From positions 186,001 to 250,000 of the forward strand of contig JACKQE010000005.1 in NCBI GenBank assembly GCA_024233005.1: a DNA stretch of 64,000 bases, in the 5' to 3' direction. This document shows, piece by piece, positions 16,981 to 25,391 of the stretch. Each line of letters starts with the position of its first letter. Position 1 is the stretch's first letter. Both the position numbers and the translations under genes were made by a program. This stretch comes from Akkermansiaceae bacterium (GTDB lineage Bacteria > Verrucomicrobiota > Verrucomicrobiia > Verrucomicrobiales > DEV007). Below the pieces are notes generated by a model. It did not search any database and had not been told where the DNA came from. It saw nothing but the letters and a program-made list of their open reading frames with translations.

Positions 16981-17985
16981 ATGAGCGATTCACTTGAAAA
17001 GAACCTGCAGGAATTCAACCGGACTTTCATCACGCTGAAAAGCGAGATTCAAAAGGCGATCGTTGGCTATGACGACCTCCTGACCGAGGTCTTGATCGCG
17101 ATTTTTGCCCGGGGGCATGTGCTTCTTGAAGGCGTTCCAGGATTGGGCAAAACCTTTCTGGTAAAAACCCTCGGACGGGTTCTCGGTTTGGAACCCGGTC
17201 GCATCCAGTGCACGCCCGATCTCATGCCGGCGGACATTTTGGGCACCCAGATCGTGAACGAGTCCGAGTCAGGACGCCGCGTCCTAATTTTTGAAAAAGG
17301 GCCCGTCTTCGCCAATTTGGTGCTGGTCGATGAAATCAACCGAGCCACTCCCAAGACCCAGGCGGCGTTGTTGGAGGTCATGCAGGAGCATGCGGTGACC
17401 AGTGGCGGGGAGCGTCACGTTTTGCCAACCCCGTTTTTTGTGATGGCGACGCAGAATCCGATGGAAATGGAAGGCACCTACCCGCTCCCGGAAGCCCAGC
17501 TAGACCGCTTCATATTCAAACTCAAGGTGCCGTTCCCCACGCAGAATTCTTTGGTGGAAATTTCCCGGCGGACGACAGGGTTTGCGGAGGCTGACCTCGC
17601 CGAGGTTCTGCAGGGTGACGATCTCCTTCGGCTTCAGGAGGCTCTCACCCATGTTCCGGTGGCGGAACATGTGCTCCATTACGCGGCGCAGATTGTTCTG
17701 GCCACCCATCCGGACGATCCATCGGCTCCGGAGCGGATCCGTCGCTTTGTGAGTTATGGCGCCAGTCCGCGAGCCATGCAGTCACTGGTCCGGGGAGCCC
17801 GCGTTCGGGCCGCCCTGGCGGGGCGCACCACGGTCTCCATTGATGACATCCGATCCATCGCACTTGCGACTCTCCGTCACCGAGTCATCCTCAATTTCGA
17901 AGGCGAAGCCGAATCCGTCAACATGGATGGATTGTTGCGGGAAATGATCGACAAGATTCCGACCCCGGCGCAGGTGGCCGCCTGA
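16981..17985 (+). CDS. MoxR-family AAA+ ATPase
   Basis: 334 residues from the ATG at 16981; an upstream ATG at 16945 adds 12 residues without family match. Walker A is EGVPGLGKT (50-58), Walker B is LVLVDEINRA (about 113-122), sensor 1 is MATQNP, and the lid contains YGASPRAMQSLVRGAR. MoxR ATPases act as chaperones that insert cofactors or assemble complexes together with VWA proteins. Here DUF58 and two VWA proteins lie downstream in the same operon, as is usual for the family. Cytoplasmic. The intervening 18007 gene is not part of the usual set. Confidence 0.95.
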   Translation: MSDSLEKNLQEFNRTFITLKSEIQKAIVGYDDLLTEVLIAIFARGHVLLEGVPGLGKTFLVKTLGRVLGLEPGRIQCTPDLMPADILGTQIVNESESGRRVLIFEKGPVFANLVLVDEINRATPKTQAALLEVMQEHAVTSGGERHVLPTPFFVMATQNPMEMEGTYPLPEAQLDRFIFKLKVPFPTQNSLVEISRRTTGFAEADLAEVLQGDDLLRLQEALTHVPVAEHVLHYAAQIVLATHPDDPSAPERIRRFVSYGASPRAMQSLVRGARVRAALAGRTTVSIDDIRSIALATLRHRVILNFEGEAESVNMDGLLREMIDKIPTPAQVAA

Positions 17986-18006
17986 GGAATCTCGTTGCTG
18001 TTTCTC

Positions 18007-21000
18007 ATGTCTGACTGGCGGACCATTCCTCTGTGCCTCGCGGGCCTGTTGCTCGTGTCGCCATCCCATGCCCAAACAGTGGCTCCCAGCCCCGGAGCTC
18101 CGTCCGCGAGCGGTTCCACTACCGCTGCCGTTCCCACCGATTTCGACAAGCGCTCCCTCGCGTTTCGCACCGCGCTGCATTACGACCCCACGCTCGATGC
18201 GCCACTGGCTGCCTTGGTTGAGTTGTATCAGGGACAAAACCGGATCGATGAGCTGGTCAATCTTTACCGATCCCACCTCACCCAATATCCCGAGGATTTC
18301 GGAGCCAAAGCCGTCCTCGCGAGAGTGCTTCGCAAACTCAATCGTCCGGAATTCCTGACCCTCGTGCAGGCTGCGGTCGAGGCGCATCCCACGGCGGGGT
18401 TCCTGCAGCATTTGCTCTACGAGGCTCTCCGCGAAGCGGCCGCACCCGGCGCGTTGACCGCCCTCTCCAACGCGATCGACAATGCCCCCCGGAGCGACCT
18501 GGCGGACCTTTGGCTCGATGAGTTGCTCGCCGCCGGGGCGGAGGGGACGGGACATGAGTTGGCGGAAAAGCACTTGGCGAAGCGACTGGCTGCGGTGGAT
18601 CAAACTGCCGCCCAGTGGTTGGATCTGGGGAAGCGGATGGAGCGGTTCGGTTTCGCTGTGGATGCGGTCAAAGCGGCGCAGAAGGGACTGGCGCTGAAAC
18701 CGGACCCGGAGGTCATGGTTGATCTCGAACTTCTTGCCGCGCGCTCCGAGGCAGCTTCCGGAGCGCGTAATCCGGCCGCAGTTCGCCTCGAGGGGCTACT
18801 TGGTCGGCTGGCTCCGGATTACTGGAGGCGGACCGAAATCCTGCGCCTCAGGATTATGGTCGCGGGCGGTGGGGCTGAGCGGGAGGCGCTTCTCGCCTCG
18901 TTTCGGGAGAAATACGAAGCCAGCGCTCCCAAGGAAAGCCTCGCTCTGGAGTATGCCGGGCTTCTCGAAGCAGCCGAGCATCGTCGCCAGGCCGTTGCCG
19001 TGCTCAAGCAGGCGGCCACCGACCTGCCTCAATCCATCCGCTTGGAGCAGGCCCTAATTGATTTGTTGGACCGCCTGGGTGACGAAAGGACTCTCCTCGC
19101 TTTTCTTCGCGAGCGCACCGGAACCTCCCCGGACCGGCTCGATCTCCGCTACCGGCTGGTGAAAATGCTCTACCTGGAGGGGCATAAGGAAGCTCCGGCG
19201 GAATTGGCGTCCCTCCTTGAAAAAATGGATCCCGGAGCGCGTCCGGAACGGTTGCTCGATCTCGGGCGCTTTCTTGCCCGTTCAGGGCTGCATGAAGAGG
19301 CGGCGGAAAATCTGGCCGGGTTCCTCGACACCGCGCCTGAGCGCCTCGATGTTCGGCGGGAACTGGCCGAGGAGTATCTGGCCGCGGAGAACCGTCCCGC
19401 TGCCGAGAAAGCCGTTCAGGCCGGGATCGCTCAGTCCGCCCAGGCGGCCGTGGAGAATTTCACGGACTTCGTGCAATTTCTCATCAAGAAGGAATTTTTC
19501 GTTCCTGCCCGGGAGGCTTTGGATGCCCGGCTAGCGAGGGAGCCGGACAATTTTGATCTCCGTCTTCTCCAGGCCGGTGTGCTATCCCAGATTGGTGATG
19601 CCGCGGCTGCGTTTACCCTGCATGAGGAGACCCGCATGCTCGCTGACACCGCAGCGCGTTACCAGCAGTGGTTGGAGGCGGGGCTCGACATGCACACGGC
19701 GCTGGATGATGTCACCGACTTCTTCGATCGCGAGCAGTCTCGGCTCACTGAGGAGCGCAGCGGGGCGGCCACCCCTTCCTCCGAATGGGTGGAACGCTTT
19801 TACCTTCTCTGCGATCTGGCGGAGCACCGGGAATTGACGGACCGTGTCGCGCAGTTGTTGCGGAACGTGCTCACCGTTCCATCGACTCCCCCGAAATTGC
19901 AGGTGGCATGGAAACGGTTGTTGGTTAAGGCATTGGAAAAAAGCGCCGACCGAGCTGCCGAAACCGAGCAACTCCTCATCGGACTCGTCGAAGAAGATCC
20001 GGCCAAGGCGGAAGAATACCGGCTGCGGCGTGGTCTGCTTTATTATGGTTCGCAGCGCCCCGACCTGGCCCGCGGCATGTTGGAAAAGATAGATCTCAAA
20101 GAGATCGAAGACACGGAACTGTTGCAGCAGGCCCCCGCCGCGTTGGCGGAATACGGATTGGGACAGCAGATGCGCGCGGCGCTGGAAAAGTTGACCACCA
20201 AAGAACCGAGGAATCTGGCACATTGGGAAAAGCGCCTCGGGGTACTCGCTGCCGTAGGCGATGAAACCGGGCTCCGGGAAGCCATCCGGGGGGTCTTGGC
20301 CTTGACAGGGGTTCCCGTCAGTGGGGAATCCCGGGAGTCATTGCGGCTTCACTTGGTGGATTCCTACTGGCGTTCCGCGGCGCAGTTCATTGGTCGTGGC
20401 AAAATCACCCCGACATCCGGGACGCGGGTGCTGGAGCTTCTGGACGCGGTTGATCGGGAGCATCCTGGAAAGCAGGACCGGCTCTGGAGTCTCTGGACCA
20501 GGTCGTTGGTTCTCGGCCGGCTTGGAGACTCGACAGGAAGGGATGCGGCCTTTGCGGAATTGGAACGTCTCATTGCAGAGTGGCGGGAACTTCATCCCGA
20601 TTCGGGAGAACCCGAGATCGCATTTCCGGACGGATTGGCGCTGTCTCTAGCCGGTGCGCGGCACCTACTCGAAGAAGGCGGGGGATTTGGAGAGAATGCT
20701 TACGGCCAGTCCGGCGCTGTTCCGGAAGGTGAGGGCCCGCTTGGTGAAGTCGCGGTGCGTTGGGCATACGAAGTGCCTGATGAAGCTACCATTGTCCAGG
20801 TGCTTCCCATAGCCGGAGCCGTCGTGGTCCTGGACAATACCGGGCAGGTCTCGCTTGTCGATCGTGCCACCGGCCGGCTGCGGTGGCGGGAGCAGTTTCC
20901 GATTTATCTGGAGCCTTCTGCAAAACCTCTGGCGTCCCCCGGAAGGGTGGGATACCGCTCCGGAAATGTGATCGTTCCCGCAGGTGGCGGCATCACTGTT

Positions 21001-22410
21001 GGTGGGGGATCGGTTGTGGTATCCTCCGGCGGAGTTGCCCGGCAGGTGATCATCAGTGGCAAATACAGTGGAAGCGGACAGGGGGGCATTTCCAGTCATT
21101 TGGGATACGCCTCCTCTAATCTCGAAGGCGTCACCCGGGTCCGTCGGCTTGCCAGTGATGGCGCGGGACGAGTCATTTTGGCCGGACGTGAAGCCGTGGA
21201 GTGTCGATCGGTCGATGATGGAGCGTTGCTCTGGGTGGCGGATTTGGGAACTGACACCCCGGCAGGCGTTTCTGCGGGTGGCCAAATTACCGTAGCCCGG
21301 CCTGAGATCCACCTTTCCGTTGAATCCGGAAAAGTCTTGTGCTTCGATGCCAACAGAGGAGTGGCGTCGGCCTTTGATCTGGCTGGCGGGCGTTTGCTTT
21401 GGCAACGGATCCAGTCTGCGCCGCAGGAGGCCGCATCAGATGGCCGAAACATGGTATACAGCCTCAATAGCGGGGCTTCTTTTTCGCCCGGAAGAATGCT
21501 GATCTACGGGCTTCGGGCTGAAATCCTCGATACGGCGACAGGTGACGTGCTTTGGTCTTTTGACGGACGGGAGGCCAGGGTGTTTCCCATCGCCCTGAAC
21601 GAAGTAACGCCGGAAGGGGAAGCCCCTCGGCGGATTTCCGCCCAGACGACATCGCTCCTTCCCAGGGAGCGTCCGGGATACCTCGACAGCATGGCGCCGT
21701 TGGCCCTGCGAGAGCAAAACCTCAAGTCGTTTTTCACCTATAAAAGCTCGCTCGTGGCCCCTGCGGTGATTTGGAGCGCCGGTCGGCTGGTCCGTCGCAA
21801 CGGAGCCGGCGCCTGGATGGGGGGAAACCGGCTTCTACTCATGGGGGATGATGGCATCAGGGAGCTGTCGCTTGATTTTCCGGTGGGCGCGCTGCCTCCC
21901 TTGAATGTGAATCAAGGTGTTTTTCTGGGAGTTGCCGGTCGGCAGGCTTGGTTCCTATCCGGTGCGCAGGTCACCCGGGTTACCCTGGGAGAAGAGGGGA
22001 CGGACCGAATCCGAACCTTCTCGCTGGACTCCATCGCATCCGGCAAGCAGGTGGAGGCCGTTCTTGCCGGTTCCCGGCTCTACGCGGCCGGGGTGGGCGG
22101 TGTCAGGGTGCTCAACGCGTTGGGAGGAGGTGCCATCCAGGAGATCGTCTGGCCTGCCGCCGTGACTGACTACCTTTCGCACCGGGCCCTGCCGGAAGTC
22201 CCGGGAGTTCCTCCCCAGTATGTTTGGCAGGGAGTGGTCCGGAACCAACCGGGCAAGCCCACGATCTGGATGCCGGAACGCCCCGCTGCGGACCAGGATG
22301 AATTGTTTGTGGTGCTTCAGGAAAGTAGTCTCGTCTGTCTCACCACACAGCGGAATCCGTCCCCGCCGGTCAACCTTCCTCCCCCCACTCCGCCCATTCC
22401 CATTCCTTGA
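18007..22410 (+). CDS. Giant secreted TPR plus PQQ-like beta-propeller protein
   Basis: 1467 residues from the ATG at 18007, which opens a signal peptide ending PSHAQ; a TTG at 17995 would add four residues. Residues about 45-880 are helical TPR-like repeats (for example LDAPLAALVELYQGQNRIDE and LRLLQAGVLSQIGDAAAAF). From about 918 on the protein is a PQQ-type propeller: VVVLDNTGQVSLVDRATGRL, CRSVDDGALLWVADLG, CFDANRGVASAFDLAGG. A Gly/Ser-rich insert (about 985-1035) interrupts it. It ends in a Pro-rich tail. TPR arms bind proteins and propellers of this kind act as scaffolds, as in BamB; no PQQ-enzyme active-site motif is evident. It is placed 21 bp after MoxR and 19 bp before DUF58, so it is part of the operon. 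Confidence 0.8.
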   Translation: MSDWRTIPLCLAGLLLVSPSHAQTVAPSPGAPSASGSTTAAVPTDFDKRSLAFRTALHYDPTLDAPLAALVELYQGQNRIDELVNLYRSHLTQYPEDFGAKAVLARVLRKLNRPEFLTLVQAAVEAHPTAGFLQHLLYEALREAAAPGALTALSNAIDNAPRSDLADLWLDELLAAGAEGTGHELAEKHLAKRLAAVDQTAAQWLDLGKRMERFGFAVDAVKAAQKGLALKPDPEVMVDLELLAARSEAASGARNPAAVRLEGLLGRLAPDYWRRTEILRLRIMVAGGGAEREALLASFREKYEASAPKESLALEYAGLLEAAEHRRQAVAVLKQAATDLPQSIRLEQALIDLLDRLGDERTLLAFLRERTGTSPDRLDLRYRLVKMLYLEGHKEAPAELASLLEKMDPGARPERLLDLGRFLARSGLHEEAAENLAGFLDTAPERLDVRRELAEEYLAAENRPAAEKAVQAGIAQSAQAAVENFTDFVQFLIKKEFFVPAREALDARLAREPDNFDLRLLQAGVLSQIGDAAAAFTLHEETRMLADTAARYQQWLEAGLDMHTALDDVTDFFDREQSRLTEERSGAATPSSEWVERFYLLCDLAEHRELTDRVAQLLRNVLTVPSTPPKLQVAWKRLLVKALEKSADRAAETEQLLIGLVEEDPAKAEEYRLRRGLLYYGSQRPDLARGMLEKIDLKEIEDTELLQQAPAALAEYGLGQQMRAALEKLTTKEPRNLAHWEKRLGVLAAVGDETGLREAIRGVLALTGVPVSGESRESLRLHLVDSYWRSAAQFIGRGKITPTSGTRVLELLDAVDREHPGKQDRLWSLWTRSLVLGRLGDSTGRDAAFAELERLIAEWRELHPDSGEPEIAFPDGLALSLAGARHLLEEGGGFGENAYGQSGAVPEGEGPLGEVAVRWAYEVPDEATIVQVLPIAGAVVVLDNTGQVSLVDRATGRLRWREQFPIYLEPSAKPLASPGRVGYRSGNVIVPAGGGITVGGGSVVVSSGGVARQVIISGKYSGSGQGGISSHLGYASSNLEGVTRVRRLASDGAGRVILAGREAVECRSVDDGALLWVADLGTDTPAGVSAGGQITVARPEIHLSVESGKVLCFDANRGVASAFDLAGGRLLWQRIQSAPQEAASDGRNMVYSLNSGASFSPGRMLIYGLRAEILDTATGDVLWSFDGREARVFPIALNEVTPEGEAPRRISAQTTSLLPRERPGYLDSMAPLALREQNLKSFFTYKSSLVAPAVIWSAGRLVRRNGAGAWMGGNRLLLMGDDGIRELSLDFPVGALPPLNVNQGVFLGVAGRQAWFLSGAQVTRVTLGEEGTDRIRTFSLDSIASGKQVEAVLAGSRLYAAGVGGVRVLNALGGGAIQEIVWPAAVTDYLSHRALPEVPGVPPQYVWQGVVRNQPGKPTIWMPERPAADQDELFVVLQESSLVCLTTQRNPSPPVNLPPPTPPIPIP

Positions 22411-22429
22411 AGCGGTACCTTTTTGCGGC

Positions 22430-23344
22430 ATGGCCACACTTTCCACTGACAATGATTCCCTCTTTGACGCCGAATTCCTCGGTCGGCTGCGGGCGCTTTT
22501 TCTTCGGCTCCGCAAAAGAAGGCAACTCAAGAAAAAAGGCATCCAGAATACCACCGCAACCGGGTTCACCCGGGAGTTCAAAGATTTCCGCCACTACACG
22601 CCGGACGATGACTACCGCTCCATCGACTGGCGGCTCTACGCCCGCCTGGACCGGCTCTATGTGCGACTCTACGAGGAGGTCCAGGAATTCCATGTCCACA
22701 TCTTGGTCGACACCAGTGCCTCCATGGTCACGCCTTTTGGTGACAAGCGCCTCTCTGCCCTGCGGCTCGCCGTGGCGCTTGCCTATCTGGGACTCATCGG
22801 TCAGCACCGGGTCAGTCTCTACCGGATGGCCGATCGCATCATTGAAGGTCTGCCCCCCCAGAAAGGGCAGGGCAATATCCAGCGCATCATCGACTACGCC
22901 AAACGTCTCGAGTTTGGCGGAATGACGGATCTGAAGCGGTGCTTCAGCAGTTTCCGGCCATCACGCCAGCGTTACGGGATCATTTTTGTCATTTCCGACC
23001 TCTACGGTCGCGATGCCGATGAGGCCAAGGACGCGGTGCAGCGCATTGCCAGTTGGCCCGGCGAGGCCCACGTGATCCAGATTTTCAATCCTTGGGAGGA
23101 ACATCCCGACCTGGATGGAGAAGTGGAACTCATTGATGTGGAGACCCAGGAACACCGGAAGCTCTGGTTCACGAAACGCGAATTGAAACGTTATGAAGAG
23201 GTGTTTGACCTGTTTTTGAAGACGGTGGAGCACACCTGCAAATCCCGGCAGATCGATTACCAGCGCTGGTGCACGGACCAGCCCTTTGAGGAGGCCTTCC
23301 TTGATCTGTTGTCCCGTGGATCCGCTCTGGCCAGTGGTGCCTGA
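22430..23344 (+). CDS. DUF58 domain protein (VWA-like adaptor of MoxR)
   Basis: 304 residues from the ATG at 22430. The longer open frame back to 22220 overlaps the previous gene and is a shadow. The DUF58 signature is DDDYRSIDWRLYARLDRLY (about 59-77), followed by the VWA metal site VDTSASM (Asp94) and FGGMTDLKRCF further on. DUF58 proteins are soluble partners of MoxR ATPases. It has no membrane segment, unlike many longer DUF58 proteins, which agrees with the ~300-residue form. It lies between the giant propeller protein and BatA, with 19 and 30 bp spacers. Confidence 0.92.
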   Translation: MATLSTDNDSLFDAEFLGRLRALFLRLRKRRQLKKKGIQNTTATGFTREFKDFRHYTPDDDYRSIDWRLYARLDRLYVRLYEEVQEFHVHILVDTSASMVTPFGDKRLSALRLAVALAYLGLIGQHRVSLYRMADRIIEGLPPQKGQGNIQRIIDYAKRLEFGGMTDLKRCFSSFRPSRQRYGIIFVISDLYGRDADEAKDAVQRIASWPGEAHVIQIFNPWEEHPDLDGEVELIDVETQEHRKLWFTKRELKRYEEVFDLFLKTVEHTCKSRQIDYQRWCTDQPFEEAFLDLLSRGSALASGA

Positions 23345-23374
23345 ACAATTCCGGTCCCGCCCCTCTCAGCCGCC

Positions 23375-25375
23375 ATGCAGTTTCTCTCTCCCGCTTTCCT
23401 TTATCTGGGCTTTCTCGCCCTGATTCCGGTGGCGCTGTACCTCTTCCGGAGGAAGGCGCGGGTAAAGCAGGTCAGCACTCTGGTGTTTTTCAAAACCCTG
23501 GCCCGTGAGCACCAGGAGTCGGCTTGGCTGCGCAGAGTCAAACGGATCCTTTCGTTGCTCATGACCCTGATGATTCTGTGGGGAGCGGTTCTGGCACTCT
23601 CCCGGGTGGCCTTCACGCCCCGCACGGATGAATTCCGGACCGTGGTGGTGTTGCTGGACCGCTCGGCGTCGATGGCCGCCCGTGATGCTGAGGGAGGCCC
23701 CAGCCGGCTTGACTTGGCCAAAGCGAGAATCCTGACCAAACTTGATGGCATTCCCGAAGATGTCGGAGTGGCTTTGGTCGCCTACGACGCCCGGCCGGAG
23801 ATCATCCTGCCGCGCACTCTGAAGCGTCGGGAAATCGTTTCCCGTCTTGCCGAGCTTGCGGTGCGTCCTGTCGCGGAAGACCGGGCGGCGGCCCTCGATG
23901 CGGCCGGGGTGCTCGCCGGACTGGAAACACCCGCGGTGATCTGGCATGTCACCGACAATGCCGGAGGGGAGAAAAACTCCCTTGCGGATGAGGAAGTGAA
24001 ACAGGAGCATGCCGCGTCTCTCGCTGATGCCGCCCCCACTCCAGTCGATCCCGATGGGGAGACCGGGATCGCATCATTGCCGAAAGAGGTGCATTTGGAG
24101 ACCGTTCTGGTGGCTTCCCAGTCAGTCACCAATGTGGGCTTCACCGCGTTCAATCTGCGTCCTTCTCCCCAGGAGCATGGGCGTTTCGAAGTCTTCGTGA
24201 GGGCGGGTCTCAACCGTGATGCCCCCGGTGACGTCAAGGCGAGAGTCGAGGCGCTGATCGGTGGCACCATTCAGGGAACTCGTGAGCTGGATTTGAAGCC
24301 GGGGGATCAGGAAAGCTTTCTTCTTAAACTTCAGGGAGCAGAGGACCAGATGCTGCATCTCCAACTCCGGGCTCCTGGCGACAGCCTGGCGATGGACAAT
24401 GACATTCTGATGCCGCTGCCTCGCGTCAGGCCGGTAGTGGTCGCACTGGTGGGCAGGGGAGAGAGCCAGGACGGCGGAACGACCAAAGTCGACATCGATC
24501 CTTATCTGGGACTGGCTCTTCAAGCGATCCAATCGGAAGGAGAAATGGACGTCTTTGTCGTTTCCCCGGAATCCTGGCCTCCCAAACATCCCGTAGATGT
24601 GGCGGTCTTTGACCATTGGTTGCCAACGGTGTGGCCCACGGATATTCCCTGCATTGTGATCAATCCGGACGGGCGGTCCGGTCCCATCAAGGCGAAAGCT
24701 TTGGACATCGGCATTCCCTACGATGCGGTGCGGGTCGTGGATGAGGGCCATCCTGTTTTGTTCCGCGTCAGCAGCAGCCGGGTCGCGCTGCGACAGACCT
24801 GTGTCTTTGATCTTGCGGGCTCGCTCGAACCCCTCTGGATCGCAGGCAATGAACCGGTGCTGGCTGCCGGTGAAGTCTCCGGGCAGCGGGTGGTGATGTT
24901 AGGTTTCTCGCCTGAAAGTTCGGAAAATCTTCCCCTGATGGCTTCTTTCCCTCTCCTGATGGGCAATGCGTTGCTTTGGTGTGCCGAGGATTCACCCAAC
25001 GTCATTGAGCGGGTCGACGAGGCCCGGACCGGGGAAGTTCGGCCGATCAAAGGAACCACCGCCACCTGGCAGGAGTGGGGGGAGGGCGGTCTAAGGACCA
25101 CGGAAATCCAACTCAATGGGCCATTGATCGATCTTGACCGAACTGGGGTCTGGGAGACCAATGAAGGTCAGCGGGGCGCCTCTCACTTGCTGTCCTGGAA
25201 TGAAACCAATGTGCCCGGCACGTCTGAACCGGCGGGGGATGAGCCCCCCGGTGAGACATCGTCGACTTCGCAGTTAGGCCTGCTCACCGGAGATGTGAAC
25301 TGGCTCCTGGTTGCGGGCATCCTTTCCCTGTTGGTGCTCGAAAGCTGGCTCTTCCACCGCTGGGCTGTGTATTGA
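23375..25375 (+). CDS. BatA-like VWA membrane protein
   Basis: 666 residues. The N-terminus is the BatA-type anchor: QFLSPAFLYLGFLALIPVAL, then LFRRKARVKQVSTLVFFKTL and a second membrane helix (about 58-78). The VWA metal site is LLDRSASM (Asp95). A long middle region (about 240-560) has beta domains, including FRVSSSRVALRQ. A third membrane helix lies at the end (WLLVAGILSLLVLESWLF). The VWA domain would face the periplasm. The 16-bp gap to the next gene and the same topology suggest the two proteins work together in the membrane. A common family architecture in Verrucomicrobia and Planctomycetes; its client is unknown. Confidence 0.9.
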   Translation: MQFLSPAFLYLGFLALIPVALYLFRRKARVKQVSTLVFFKTLAREHQESAWLRRVKRILSLLMTLMILWGAVLALSRVAFTPRTDEFRTVVVLLDRSASMAARDAEGGPSRLDLAKARILTKLDGIPEDVGVALVAYDARPEIILPRTLKRREIVSRLAELAVRPVAEDRAAALDAAGVLAGLETPAVIWHVTDNAGGEKNSLADEEVKQEHAASLADAAPTPVDPDGETGIASLPKEVHLETVLVASQSVTNVGFTAFNLRPSPQEHGRFEVFVRAGLNRDAPGDVKARVEALIGGTIQGTRELDLKPGDQESFLLKLQGAEDQMLHLQLRAPGDSLAMDNDILMPLPRVRPVVVALVGRGESQDGGTTKVDIDPYLGLALQAIQSEGEMDVFVVSPESWPPKHPVDVAVFDHWLPTVWPTDIPCIVINPDGRSGPIKAKALDIGIPYDAVRVVDEGHPVLFRVSSSRVALRQTCVFDLAGSLEPLWIAGNEPVLAAGEVSGQRVVMLGFSPESSENLPLMASFPLLMGNALLWCAEDSPNVIERVDEARTGEVRPIKGTTATWQEWGEGGLRTTEIQLNGPLIDLDRTGVWETNEGQRGASHLLSWNETNVPGTSEPAGDEPPGETSSTSQLGLLTGDVNWLLVAGILSLLVLESWLFHRWAVY

Positions 25376-25391
25376 TCAGGATCGAACATTG